Shown: in pieces, positions 47,989-58,210 of the stretch | Numbering within the stretch: the stretch's first letter is position 1 | Layout: every line of letters starts with the position of its first letter | Source of the DNA: Bacillus canaveralius | GTDB taxonomy: Bacteria; Bacillota; Bacilli; Bacillales; Cytobacillaceae | Length of the DNA: 64,000 nucleotides | Reading direction: 5' to 3' | Assembly: GCF_002860125.1 (NCBI RefSeq) | Contig: NZ_PGVA01000004.1 | Span: 1-64,000 of the forward strand | Position numbers and translations under genes: made by a program | Notes under the pieces: model-generated | The model's database searches: none | What the model was told of the DNA's origin: nothing | The model's input: the letters and a program-made list of their open reading frames with translations, nothing else

Positions 47989-48432
47989 ATGGAGTTTATT
48001 TTTGAAAATCCTATTTTTATTGTGGTTGTACTCGGGATCATTTCCAGCTTGTTCAATCGCTTTAAAGATGCCGGCAAGGAACAGCGGCAGCAACGGCCTG
48101 TGCGGCCCCAGGCACCAAAGCAGCCCGCACCTGCCCCATCTCCGGCTCCGGCACCAGCACCAGCACCAGTGGCTGCGCGCCGGGAAACGCGTGAGATGAC
48201 GGCGACAAGACTTGACAATAAGTATGAAGAACAGAAACAGCAGGCTGAAGCTAAGCTGCGATCTTTAAAGAAAAACGAGAAAGCGTCAGCTGCGAGCATT
48301 TTTCAGGAAAACGAAGAAAAAGAGCGTACAGAGCTTGATATTGATCAACAGAATCTCTTAAACGGAGTGATCCTTGCGGAGGTCCTTGGACAGTCAAGGG
48401 CAAAACGCCCCCATCATCCATTTAAAAGATAG
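47989..48432 (+). CDS. yqfB: YqfB-like membrane protein with Pro/Ala repeat
   Basis: The protein has 147 residues. An N-terminal hydrophobic segment (about 1-18, MEFIFENPIFIVVVLGI) is followed by basic residues and a Pro-Ala repeat (about residues 41-62, APAPSPAPAPAPAPVA), then a charged coiled-coil-like C-terminus. It is in the yqfB position after floA. Homology to B. subtilis YqfB rests on location and the general layout, so the symbol is tentative. SD: AAGGGAGGAG. Confidence 0.7.
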   Translation: MEFIFENPIFIVVVLGIISSLFNRFKDAGKEQRQQRPVRPQAPKQPAPAPSPAPAPAPAPVAARRETREMTATRLDNKYEEQKQQAEAKLRSLKKNEKASAASIFQENEEKERTELDIDQQNLLNGVILAEVLGQSRAKRPHHPFKR

Positions 48433-48480
48433 GCGGAAGATGAGCGTAAACGATGTGGACATCCGGGAAAAAGGTGTGCT

Positions 48481-48530
48481 AGAACCCCCATTCATTTCAT
48501 AAACATGAGATGAAAGGGGGTTCTTTTTTT
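48481..48530 (+). promoter_or_regulatory. Terminator-like hairpin overlapping the yqfC ribosome-binding site
   Basis: A 20-bp stem (48481-48500 with 48505-48524; one mismatch and one G-U) closes on loop AAAC. T-run 48524-48530 ends directly at the yqfC ATG. The 3' arm contains GAAAGGGGG, the only SD candidate. It should terminate floA-operon transcripts. For yqfC transcripts starting in the stem or loop, the SD would be free. Confidence 0.7.
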
Positions 48531-48812
48531 ATGTCAAAAAAGTTGAGCCATTCGATATGGAATTGGATGACAAAGAAAATGGATCTTCCGCAGGATGTCA
48601 TGCTCGATTTGCCGCGTATAACGATGATCGGGCAATTACATATATACATTGAGAACCACCGGGGCTTACTTACTTTTACAGATAAAGAGATAAGGCTGCT
48701 TCTTGAAAAGGGGCAGCTGTTAATTAAAGGGAATCATTTTGTCATAAAAACGATTTTGCCTGAAGAAATATTGGTCGAGGGGCAAATTGATCAGGTCATG
48801 TATATACAGTAA
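48531..48812 (+). CDS. yqfC: Sporulation protein YqfC
   Basis: A 93-residue PRC-barrel-like protein of the YabP/YqfC family, containing LPRITMIGQLHIYIENHRGL and ILPEEILVEGQI. In B. subtilis yqfCD is a SigE operon expressed in the mother cell. ATG 48531 fits the family N-terminus; an in-frame ATG at 48510 lies inside the hairpin with no SD. The SD-to-ATG distance, across the T-run, is long (about 10-12 bp). yqfD follows. Confidence 0.9.
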   Translation: MSKKLSHSIWNWMTKKMDLPQDVMLDLPRITMIGQLHIYIENHRGLLTFTDKEIRLLLEKGQLLIKGNHFVIKTILPEEILVEGQIDQVMYIQ

Positions 48813-48878
48813 CAAGAAAGCGATCACGCGTGGTGATTCGGCCTTTTCGTCATATTAAGAATAATCCAGGAGGAAGAT

Positions 48879-50072
48879 ATGAAGAATCAGTGGGTTGAAT
48901 TTTATAAAGGAATTGTGACGGTGAAAATAACAGGAAAAGGAATTGAGCGGCTCTTAAATCGATTGACAAAAAAGGGGTTGCATATCTGGCAGGTTAAGAG
49001 GCATGGAACGGAAACGGTGACAATTAAACTTCGGCTTGAAGACGTTCATAAGCTCAGAGCTGCTGCAAGAGGAAGCGAGTGTAAAGTTCATTTTTTAAAT
49101 CGGACAGGCGCCCCATTTTTGCTGAAAAGGTTGTTGAAAAACAGCGGCTTTGCAGCGGGAACGTTCGTCTTTTTTGCAGTCATTATGTTTCTATCAAATA
49201 TGATCTGGGCTATTGAAATAAAAGGAGCTAATCCGGCAACAGAATATCAGATTCGCAAAGAATTGGACAAGATGGGTGTGAAAATTGGCAAGCTCCAGTT
49301 TTTTGTTGATGATGTGAGCACGATCCAGCGTGAGCTCACTAACAATATCGAAGCGCTTACCTGGGTGGGTGTTGAATTAAAGGGGACAACCTATCGGATG
49401 CAAGTCGTCGAAAAAAACGAGCCGGAGCAGCCGGAATACGCTTCTCCAAGGAATTTAGTTGCTAAAAAGAAGGCCGTCATTGTTGATATGTTTGTCGAAC
49501 AGGGCGATCCAGTTGTCAATATCCATGATCATGTGACGGCAGGGCAGCTACTGGTTTCAGGTGTAATCGGCAGAGAAGAACAAAGTATAATTATTCCGGC
49601 CAAAGGGGAAATTCTCGGAGAAACCTGGTACTGGTGTAAAGTTGAGCTTCCGTTAGAAAGTTCTTTCCAGACTTTTAGCGGCAATGAGAAGCGAAAACAC
49701 TATTTGAAAATAGGCAGTGTCGCTGTGCCGGTCTGGGGATTTGGAAAGCCGGAATTTAGCAAATTTGAGACAGAGACAAATGAGAAAAAAATCCGTTTTA
49801 TCAAGTGGGAGCTGCCGATTTCATATGTAGCAAGCACACATCGTGAAAGTGAACAGGTTACACGAACTTACTCCAATGAAAAGGCGATTCAGGCAGCAAA
49901 GGAGATCGCGAGAAATGAAATAAAAAGTAAGTTGACTGAGGATGCTACCATTAAGGGTGAAAAAGTTTTGCACCAGTCCATCGAGAATGGTAAAGTAAAT
50001 TTATCAATACACTTCCAAATTATTGAGAATATCGCAGAAGGACAACCAATTATCCAAGGAGACGACGAATGA
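48879..50072 (+). CDS. yqfD: Sporulation protein YqfD
   Basis: A 397-residue membrane protein. The N-terminal domain includes the RLLNRLTKKGLHIWQVKR segment, a transmembrane helix lies at about residues 93-113, and the long C-terminal part is expected on the outer face. It matches YqfD, the mother-cell protein encoded with YqfC and needed for efficient sporulation in B. subtilis. SD: CAGGAGGAAG. Its stop overlaps the phoH start by 4 bp. Confidence 0.93.
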   Translation: MKNQWVEFYKGIVTVKITGKGIERLLNRLTKKGLHIWQVKRHGTETVTIKLRLEDVHKLRAAARGSECKVHFLNRTGAPFLLKRLLKNSGFAAGTFVFFAVIMFLSNMIWAIEIKGANPATEYQIRKELDKMGVKIGKLQFFVDDVSTIQRELTNNIEALTWVGVELKGTTYRMQVVEKNEPEQPEYASPRNLVAKKKAVIVDMFVEQGDPVVNIHDHVTAGQLLVSGVIGREEQSIIIPAKGEILGETWYWCKVELPLESSFQTFSGNEKRKHYLKIGSVAVPVWGFGKPEFSKFETETNEKKIRFIKWELPISYVASTHRESEQVTRTYSNEKAIQAAKEIARNEIKSKLTEDATIKGEKVLHQSIENGKVNLSIHFQIIENIAEGQPIIQGDDE

Positions 50073-51034
50073 CAGAAGAGTTAAAAACAATTGATATCCA
50101 GCTTGAGAATGCGAATGAAGCGATTGCTTTATTTGGGAATTCAGATACAAACTTAAAAATAATCGAACAAGAATTGGATGTTTCAATAGTGACGAGAGGC
50201 GAAACCGTCTACGTTTCGGGAGATTCGGATCAAATAAATCTTGCAGGTAAAATATTGGTGAAACTGCTCGCTGTGATCAGAAAAGGAATGAACATCGGTC
50301 AGAGAGATGTCATCTATGCTATTGAATTAGCGAAAAAAGGCACACTTGAATATTTCGAGGCTATTTACGATGAAGAAATTGCCAAAAAGGCAAACGGGAA
50401 ATCAATTCGAGTTAAAACTCTTGGACAGAGTCAGTATATTAACGCCATCAAAAAGCATGACCTTGTGTTTGGAATTGGCCCTGCCGGCACAGGAAAGACA
50501 TACTTAGCGGTTGTCATGGCTGTGAGCGCATTAAAAAACGGCCATGTAAAACGGATTATCCTTACCAGGCCGGCGGTGGAAGCAGGGGAAAGCCTCGGCT
50601 TTCTCCCGGGAGACCTGAAAGAGAAGGTCGATCCGTACTTGCGGCCTTTATATGATGCCCTTAATGATATTTTCGGAGCAGAGCATACACAGCGATTGAT
50701 TGAAAGGGGAACGATTGAAATCGCCCCGCTTGCCTATATGAGAGGGAGAACCCTTGATGATGCTTTTGTGATTCTTGATGAAGCACAGAACACAACGCAG
50801 GCACAAATGAAAATGTTTTTAACCAGGCTCGGATTTGGTTCAAAAATGGTCATTACCGGTGATACTTCACAGGTTGACCTTCCTAAAGGGGTAAGGTCCG
50901 GTTTACTTGCAGCGGAAGACGTTTTAGGCAATGTAAGAGGCATAAGCTTTACCCACCTTGACGAGAGTGATGTTGTGCGCCACCCGCTCGTTGGAAAAAT
51001 TATTCATGCATATGATCTAAATGAAAGCAAATAA
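50069..51034 (+). CDS. phoH: PhoH family ATPase (PhoH-like/PhoL)
   Basis: A 321-residue protein with an N-terminal KH-like segment and a helicase-related ATPase core. Walker A is GPAGTGKTYLA and Walker B is FVILDEAQNTT, followed by ITGDTSQVDLP. PhoH-like proteins cluster with ybeY and are linked to RNA metabolism. ATG overlaps the yqfD stop. A strong terminator follows. Confidence 0.94.
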   Translation: MTEELKTIDIQLENANEAIALFGNSDTNLKIIEQELDVSIVTRGETVYVSGDSDQINLAGKILVKLLAVIRKGMNIGQRDVIYAIELAKKGTLEYFEAIYDEEIAKKANGKSIRVKTLGQSQYINAIKKHDLVFGIGPAGTGKTYLAVVMAVSALKNGHVKRIILTRPAVEAGESLGFLPGDLKEKVDPYLRPLYDALNDIFGAEHTQRLIERGTIEIAPLAYMRGRTLDDAFVILDEAQNTTQAQMKMFLTRLGFGSKMVITGDTSQVDLPKGVRSGLLAAEDVLGNVRGISFTHLDESDVVRHPLVGKIIHAYDLNESK

Positions 51035-51062
51035 CTGTCCGGGCTGCCGGGCAGTTATTTCT
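51030..51062 (+). terminator. Terminator of yqfCD-phoH
   Basis: AAATAACTGTCCGG and CCGGGCAGTTATTT form a near-perfect 14-bp stem around GCTG, then CTTTT. Confidence 0.85.
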
Positions 51063-51259
51063 TTTGGAAAATGCAAGCTATTCGCAGTGTTGCGCATAAA
51101 CTATCGTGGGATTTTTCTTTTTTGCAAACATTTTTTGAGCTAATCCGATTTGAGGATGAAACTTGGATGAAAAACTGTTATGATTTTACATAATTAGAGT
51201 CGACAAAACTAAACTGCTTATCTGGCCATGATTTCGAGCCGTGATAGGAGGGGCCGAAG

Positions 51260-53446
51260 ATGGAAAAGCTTCAAAGACAATTAGCGAAAATCCGCAACCT
51301 GCTGGATGTTACCTTTTTTAAGGTGCTGTTATTTGTTTCGATCGGAATCATATTATTTGCTGTTATGTACAGCAATGTAAAACCGGAAAAACTGAACCTG
51401 ACTCTTTTTTCTGTTGCGGAGCAAACAATCCGTTCGCCGATTACCCTTGAAGACCGGGCCAATACGGAACGGAAGCGGACTGAGGCAAGCGAACAGGTTC
51501 AGGACGTCTACACAATGAAAAAAGAGTATACGGAAAACCGGGTCGATTTAATTTCGTCCATATTTGATTCGGTTTCCGAGGTGGAAGAAGAGATTAAAAT
51601 GGAGCAGGATCAGCTCCAGAAACAGGCTCAGACAAATGCAGATGGCACGGGAACCGCTCCAGCAACAGCGCCGACTGTAGCTGACAAGCTTCCGATGCTG
51701 AAGGATAAATTGACGGAAAATGTGACGAAAGATATTCCAGATCCGGTTTTTAATTCGCTTCTGCAGACGGGGAAGGATGAATTATCAATCGCGAAAGATT
51801 TAACGGTTACGGCAATTAACCATGTCATGAACGAGCGAATTCCGGCTGATCAAGTCGAAAATGCAAAGAAGCGGCTTGAGGAAGAGCTCAAATACACGAG
51901 CCTATCTGCTAATATGAAGGACGCTGCGATCGCTCTTGGCAGGTATGCGGTCGTCCAAAATGAATTTTACGATCCGGTTGCTACAGAAGAACTGAGAGAA
52001 CAGGCAAAGGAAGATATAGAACCTGTTAAAATTCTTCAGGGGCAGATATTAGTGGAGGAGGGACAGCTGATCAGCCGCGAAATTTTCCGGCAGCTCGAGC
52101 TGGCTGGAGTGCTTGATAGTGATAACTCGATAAAACCGTTCGCCGGTCTCGTTTTGTTTATTTCGATTTTGCTGCTTGCTCTTTATTATTATTTTAATGA
52201 AAAAACCCCGGAAGATAAAAAGCAGACAAATTTGCTGCTGTTCAGCTTAATTTTTGTCCTGTCGATAATCATCATGAAGTTGATCAGCCTTTTGCAAATG
52301 TATGAGTACGCTGATATCGGTTATGTGTTCCCGGCTGCAATGGGTGCGATGCTGATAAAAATTTTAATCGATGAACGTCTGGCTATATTTATGACAATTG
52401 CGATGGCGGTTTGCGGCAGCATCCTTTTTAACGAAGGAATTACCGGAACCATTCATATGACGATCGGGATCTACATTTTATGCAGCGGACTGGCAGGAAT
52501 TTTATTTTTAAGCAAGCAAAACCAACGCTCAAAAATTCTCCAGGCTGGTTTGCTCGTTTCGGCGGTCAATCTTGTCGTGATTGTTTCGTTATTGTTTTTG
52601 CAAAACGGACAATACTCCGGCCTTGAATATAGTTTCTATTTGATCGCCGCACTTGTGTCCGGGATAGCATCCGCTGTTCTGACGATCGGGCTGCTGCCAT
52701 TTTTTGAAGCTGGATTCGGAATTTTGTCGACAATGAAGTTAATTGAGCTTTCAAACCCGAATCATCCGCTCCTCCGCAAAATTTTAACAGAGGCACCGGG
52801 CACGTACCATCACAGTGTCATGGTTGCCAATCTTGCCGAATCAGCATGTGAAGCGGTCGGGGCAAACGGGCTGCTGGCCCGGGTTGGCTGCTATTATCAT
52901 GACATTGGCAAAACGAAACGACCGCAGTTCTTTATTGAAAATCAATTGAATATTGAAAATCCCCATGACCGCCTGCCGCCGCAGACAAGTAAAAATATCA
53001 TTATTGCCCATGCAACAGATGGGGCAGAAGCATTACGAAAGCATCGCCTGCCCCGGGAAATTGTTGATATTGCGGAACAGCATCATGGAACAACCCTATT
53101 GAAGTATTTTTATCACAAAGCAAAACAAAACGGCCTTGAAGCGAAGGTGGAAGACTATCGGTATCCAGGTCCGAAAGCAAAAACAAAGGAATCGGCAATC
53201 ATTGGAATCGCCGACAGTGTCGAAGCGGCTGTCCGCTCGATGAGCCATCCTACAAATGAACAAATTGAGGAGATTGTCCGCAATATAATTTCTGACCGAT
53301 TGCAGGACGGACAGCTGAACGAATGTGATATTACACTGAAAGAACTGGAAATCGTCGCTCATACATTATGTGAGACGTTAAAGGGAATCTTTCACTCAAG
53401 GATTGAATATCCAGAAATGATGAAACAGAAGGTGAACCAAGCATGA
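51260..53446 (+). CDS. pgpH: Cyclic-di-AMP phosphodiesterase PgpH (7TM-HD)
   Basis: A 728-residue membrane phosphodiesterase that hydrolyses c-di-AMP to pApA. One N-terminal transmembrane helix (about 18-38) precedes a large extracellular 7TMR-HDED domain, then seven helices (about 295-480) and a cytoplasmic HD domain with H547-D548 in CYYHDIGKTKRP and the upstream YHHSVMVANLAE. GGAGGGGC is the SD. ybeY starts within the last codons (4-bp overlap). Confidence 0.95.
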   Translation: MEKLQRQLAKIRNLLDVTFFKVLLFVSIGIILFAVMYSNVKPEKLNLTLFSVAEQTIRSPITLEDRANTERKRTEASEQVQDVYTMKKEYTENRVDLISSIFDSVSEVEEEIKMEQDQLQKQAQTNADGTGTAPATAPTVADKLPMLKDKLTENVTKDIPDPVFNSLLQTGKDELSIAKDLTVTAINHVMNERIPADQVENAKKRLEEELKYTSLSANMKDAAIALGRYAVVQNEFYDPVATEELREQAKEDIEPVKILQGQILVEEGQLISREIFRQLELAGVLDSDNSIKPFAGLVLFISILLLALYYYFNEKTPEDKKQTNLLLFSLIFVLSIIIMKLISLLQMYEYADIGYVFPAAMGAMLIKILIDERLAIFMTIAMAVCGSILFNEGITGTIHMTIGIYILCSGLAGILFLSKQNQRSKILQAGLLVSAVNLVVIVSLLFLQNGQYSGLEYSFYLIAALVSGIASAVLTIGLLPFFEAGFGILSTMKLIELSNPNHPLLRKILTEAPGTYHHSVMVANLAESACEAVGANGLLARVGCYYHDIGKTKRPQFFIENQLNIENPHDRLPPQTSKNIIIAHATDGAEALRKHRLPREIVDIAEQHHGTTLLKYFYHKAKQNGLEAKVEDYRYPGPKAKTKESAIIGIADSVEAAVRSMSHPTNEQIEEIVRNIISDRLQDGQLNECDITLKELEIVAHTLCETLKGIFHSRIEYPEMMKQKVNQA

Positions 53447-53913
53447 GCTTAGCAATTGAACCGATCGATGAAACCGGTCAGCTTGCTGATGAAGAGATCA
53501 GCACCGTCGTTGCACTTTTAAATTTTGCGGCGGAAAAGGAAGATGTGGAAGCGGGCAGTGAGGTTTCGATTACATTCGTATCCAATGAGAGAATCCAGGA
53601 GATTAACCGGGATTATCGCGATAAAGACAGGCCAACAGATGTCATCTCCTTTGCGATGGAGGAATTGGGCGAAGGAGAGCGGCAAATCCAGGGGACGGAA
53701 ATTCCGCGGGTACTTGGCGATATCGTTATATCTGTACAGAAAGCAAAGGAACAGGCTGAGGAGTATAGCCACTCGTTTATCCGCGAGCTCGGGTTCCTGG
53801 CTGTTCACGGATTTCTTCATCTATTGGGATATGATCATATGACCGAGCAAGACGAAAAAAAAATGTTTAGCCGCCAAAAGGATATATTAGATGAGTTCGG
53901 CCTTCAAAGATAG
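53443..53913 (+). CDS. ybeY: Endoribonuclease YbeY, rRNA maturation factor
   Basis: Zinc-dependent RNase acting in 16S rRNA 3'-end maturation and ribosome quality control, 156 residues. The metal motif HGFLHLLGYDH (HGxLHLxGYDH) is near residues 124-134, and the conserved NRDYRDKDRPTDVISF segment is present. It overlaps both pgpH and dgkA, so translational coupling is likely. Confidence 0.96.
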   Translation: MSLAIEPIDETGQLADEEISTVVALLNFAAEKEDVEAGSEVSITFVSNERIQEINRDYRDKDRPTDVISFAMEELGEGERQIQGTEIPRVLGDIVISVQKAKEQAEEYSHSFIRELGFLAVHGFLHLLGYDHMTEQDEKKMFSRQKDILDEFGLQR

Positions 53914-54274
53914 GAGAAATAGGCGTCATTGCGGTGTTTTTCGGTCGTTTCTCTACGCTTGTGCCGGGATCAACTCAGCTCTCAAAAACGAAACAAATAT
54001 GAAAATCCACTTCTTCATTTCGTTTTTTGTGATTGGCGCGGGATTTTTCTTTTCACTTTCACCTGTCGAGTGGCTGTTTGTGTTATTTGCCATCGGGGGC
54101 ATGCTCTCCCTCGAATTAATCAATACAGCCATCGAGAGAGCCGTCGACCTCGTTACGAAAGAAGAGCATCCCCTTGCAAAAGAGGCAAAGGATATTGCGG
54201 CGGGAGCAGTGCTGATCTATGCAGTTTTATCGGTTGCAGTCGGATTGATCATTTTTATTCCCAAGCTATTGTAG
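53891..54274 (+). CDS. dgkA: Undecaprenol kinase DgkA (diacylglycerol kinase family)
   Basis: A 127-residue membrane kinase with about three transmembrane helices, phosphorylating undecaprenol (and possibly diacylglycerol) to feed the lipid-carrier pool. Signature LELINTAIERAVDLVTKEEH followed by PLAKEAKDIAAGAV is intact. ATG 53891 lies 23 bp inside ybeY behind AAAAGG and matches the family start. Confidence 0.93.
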   Translation: MSSAFKDRRNRRHCGVFRSFLYACAGINSALKNETNMKIHFFISFFVIGAGFFFSLSPVEWLFVLFAIGGMLSLELINTAIERAVDLVTKEEHPLAKEAKDIAAGAVLIYAVLSVAVGLIIFIPKLL

Positions 54275-54283
54275 ACAGGCTGG

Positions 54284-54306
54284 GGCTGCCTTGTCGGGCA
54301 GCCTTT
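54284..54306 (+). terminator. Terminator after dgkA
   Basis: GGCTGCC and GGCAGCC around TTGTCG, then TTTC. Confidence 0.6.
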
Positions 54307-54355
54307 CTGTCATGAAACAGTCCTGGATACAAATTGGGCCAATACCGGATGCTGA

Positions 54356-54370
54356 TTGTAAACGCTCTAA
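54356..54370 (+). promoter_or_regulatory. Possible cre (CcpA) site upstream of cdd
   Basis: TTGTAAACGCTCTAA matches the WTGNAANCGNWNNCW consensus at all fixed positions but one. It lies about 160 bp before cdd. Low certainty. Confidence 0.3.
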
Positions 54371-54485
54371 ATATTCGATAAAATGACAGAGCAGTATAAA
54401 ATAAACCGGAAGACTTTTTAGAAAATTCAATATTTTTTATTGCGATTTTGTAACAAGCGATGAAATTAACTGCAAAATAGGGTAA

Positions 54486-55839
<1,354 letters not shown>

Positions 55840-56018
55840 AAGTTCAAGCGCTAGCGGACTATCTTCGCCCTAACTAAGTTATTATTGAAATTTCAAGTTT
55901 ATGCATGTAACAGATTAACAAATTTTTCGTCTCATGATTTTTGAATGACAGGCTATGATAAATGTAAAGGAATTGGGCCCAGAAGTGCTAGTTGAATAAT
56001 CGAAAGGTGGGGTTTTCG

Positions 56019-56162
56019 ATGTTGGATTTTACCTGGAAGGTGTTTTCGCAAACAGGTAATATTGACACATATCTTCTCTTTAAGGAATTGGAGAAGGACA
56101 CACAAGAAATACCCGGAAGTCAAGAAGTTGAGCTAGCAGAGGTAGATTTTCCCATCTCATAG
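56019..56162 (+). CDS. yqzL: YqzL family small protein
   Basis: A 47-residue peptide starting [20 protein letters not shown] and ending in an acidic tail. It matches YqzL, found between era and recO in Bacillus. ATG 56019 follows GAAAGGTGGGG. Function unknown. No signal peptide or transmembrane helix. Confidence 0.9.
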   Translation: MLDFTWKVFSQTGNIDTYLLFKELEKDTQEIPGSQEVELAEVDFPIS

Positions 56163-56191
56163 ATTTGTCTAATTTAATGGATGGTGGCGTT

Positions 56192-56947
56192 ATGCTTCAA
56201 AAGTGTGAAGGCATTGTCATTAGAGCTACAGATTATGGTGAAACGAATAAGATTGTCACTTTATATACACGTGAATGGGGAAAGGTTGGTGTGATGGCGA
56301 GGGGAGCTAAAAAGACAAACAGCCGCCTCTCCGCGGTCACCCAGCTGTTTACATATGGTTATTTTTTAATCCATAAAGGCAGCGGTCTGGGCAATCTCCA
56401 GCAAGGGGAACTGGTTTCCTCGATGCGATCCATCCGCGAAGACATTTTTTTAACCGCCTACGCGAGTTATATTGTTGACCTGACAGATAAAAGCACGGAA
56501 GAAAAGAAACCCAATCCTTATCTTTTTGAATTGCTTTACCAGACGCTGCAATACATGAACGAAGGATACGACCTTGAGATATTGACCAACATTTATCAAA
56601 TAAAAATGCTCAGTGTCCTCGGTCTCTATCCTGTATTAAACCGATGCTCTGTGTGCGGCAGTACCGACGGGCATTTTTCTTTTTCAATCAAGGAAGGCGG
56701 GCTTATTTGCCATCGCTGTGAGCATCACGATCCATACCGTTATCAAATCGCCCCTGCGACGGTAAAGCTGCTCCGCCTTTTCCAGGCTCTTGACCTTTCG
56801 CGGCTTGGGAATATCTCGGTCAAACAAGAAACGAAGAATGAACTTAAAAAAGTGATATCGGCCTATTATGAAGAATACTCAGGGCTTCATTTAAAAGCGA
56901 AAAAGTTTTTGGATCAAATCGATAAAATGCGTGATATGCTGTCTTAA
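56192..56947 (+). CDS. recO: DNA repair protein RecO
   Basis: Mediator that loads RecA onto SSB-coated DNA with RecR, 251 residues. The N-terminal OB fold starts [22 protein letters not shown], and the C-terminal zinc finger has CSVC and CHRC. ATG 56192 follows GGATGGTGG and agrees with the family start; the frame is open further upstream to 56165 without an SD. Confidence 0.95.
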   Translation: MLQKCEGIVIRATDYGETNKIVTLYTREWGKVGVMARGAKKTNSRLSAVTQLFTYGYFLIHKGSGLGNLQQGELVSSMRSIREDIFLTAYASYIVDLTDKSTEEKKPNPYLFELLYQTLQYMNEGYDLEILTNIYQIKMLSVLGLYPVLNRCSVCGSTDGHFSFSIKEGGLICHRCEHHDPYRYQIAPATVKLLRLFQALDLSRLGNISVKQETKNELKKVISAYYEEYSGLHLKAKKFLDQIDKMRDMLS

Positions 56948-56949
56948 CA

Positions 56950-56979
56950 TTGACAAGCAGATTGGTTCTTTGCTAATAT
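56950..56979 (+). promoter_or_regulatory. SigA promoter of the glyQS leader
   Basis: Perfect TTGACA, 18-bp spacer, TAATAT with TG-N extension (56971-56973). Confidence 0.7.
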
Positions 56980-56986
56980 TCAAATT

Positions 56987-57205
56987 AATATTAATAGGTT
57001 GCGGTGAAGGAAAAGAGTACCCAGCTTACTCTATAAAAGCGATTCCGGGATGGTGCAAGCCGGAAAATAGACAGCAGGGGAAGGGCGTTCCAGAGCAACG
57101 TTTTGCTTTTGTGAAAATTAAGGCGGCTGCCGGACGGCAGCAAATAGGGTGGAACCGCGGGTAACTCTCGTCCCTATGCGTAATGCATAGGAACGGGAGT
57201 TTTTT
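56987..57205 (+). promoter_or_regulatory. Glycine T-box riboswitch with terminator (glyQS leader)
   Basis: The leader has the stem I landmarks AGAGTA (near 57016) and GGTGCAAGCC (near 57052). The likely Gly specifier is GGC at 57084-57086, the T-box core AGGGTGGAACCGCGG is at 57146-57161, and a long terminator stem (57163-57201) is followed by a T-run. Stem II elements are short or absent, as known for glyQS leaders. Uncharged tRNA-Gly would pair with the specifier and T-box to prevent termination. Specifier placement is inferred. Confidence 0.92.
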
Positions 57206-57319
57206 GTGCTTTCATTTTCTTGTGTATTACGCTCAGACCCGCTGCGATGTGAGTCATTGACTGTCCAGTGTCCCGAAAATGGTGTGGGAAATACGAAATT
57301 TTACAGAAAGAGGTGGCTT

Positions 57320-58210
57320 ATGAACATTCAAAACATGATTTTGACATTGCAAAAACATTGGTCCGACCAAGGCTGTATTTTGATGCAAGCTTATGATGTG
57401 GAAAAGGGAGCGGGAACGATGAGCCCTTACACATTCCTGAGAGCGATCGGGCCTGAGCCCTGGAGTGTCGCTTATGTAGAACCATCACGGCGTCCTGCTG
57501 ACGGCCGTTACGGAGAGAATCCAAACCGGTTGTACCAGCATCATCAATTCCAGGTTATTTTAAAGCCTTCTCCCGACAATATCCAGGAACTATACCTTGA
57601 GTCACTCAAAGCACTAGGCATTAACCCGCTCGAGCATGATATCCGTTTTGTTGAAGATAACTGGGAGAACCCTTCGCTGGGCTGCGCCGGACTTGGCTGG
57701 GAAGTGTGGCTTGACGGGATGGAAATCACGCAATTTACCTACTTCCAGCAAGTCGGCGGACTGGAGTGCAAACCTGTCTCTGTTGAAATTACTTATGGAA
57801 TCGAAAGGCTTGCTTCCTATATTCAGGATAAGGAAAATGTCTTTGACCTCGAATGGACGGAAGGCTTTACTGTCCGCGACATTTTTCTTCAGCCCGAATA
57901 CGAGCATTCAAAGTATACGTTTGAGACATCCGATCCTGACATGCTCTTCAACCTTTTCAATATTTATGAAAAAGAAGCGCACCGCCAAATGGATGAAGGG
58001 CTTGTACACCCTGCTTATGACTATGTATTGAAATGTTCACACGTTTTTAATATCCTTGATGCGCGCGGTGCGATTTCCGTAACAGAGAGAACAGGCTATA
58101 TCGCCCGCTGCCGGAATCTGGCGAGGAACATTGCCAAAACATTTTATGAAGAACGGGAGAAGCTCGGCTTCCCGATTTTAACTCAGAAACGTGGTGAAAA
58201 AAGTGAATAA
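57320..58210 (+). CDS. glyQ: Glycyl-tRNA synthetase alpha subunit
   Basis: Catalytic class II subunit of the heterotetrameric bacterial GlyRS, 296 residues. It starts [19 protein letters not shown] and carries the [14 protein letters not shown] motif 2 region and the [19 protein letters not shown] segment. ATG 57320 follows AGAGGTGG. The open frame from 57206 starts in the T-box terminator and is not used. It overlaps glyS by 8 bp. Confidence 0.97.
   Translation: MNIQNMILTLQKHWSDQGCILMQAYDVEKGAGTMSPYTFLRAIGPEPWSVAYVEPSRRPADGRYGENPNRLYQHHQFQVILKPSPDNIQELYLESLKALGINPLEHDIRFVEDNWENPSLGCAGLGWEVWLDGMEITQFTYFQQVGGLECKPVSVEITYGIERLASYIQDKENVFDLEWTEGFTVRDIFLQPEYEHSKYTFETSDPDMLFNLFNIYEKEAHRQMDEGLVHPAYDYVLKCSHVFNILDARGAISVTERTGYIARCRNLARNIAKTFYEEREKLGFPILTQKRGEKSE

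Noticed and set aside
57206-57319. N-terminal extension of glyQ
   Set aside because: It would begin directly after the T-box terminator, without an SD, and the GlyQ family starts at MNIQNM (57320).
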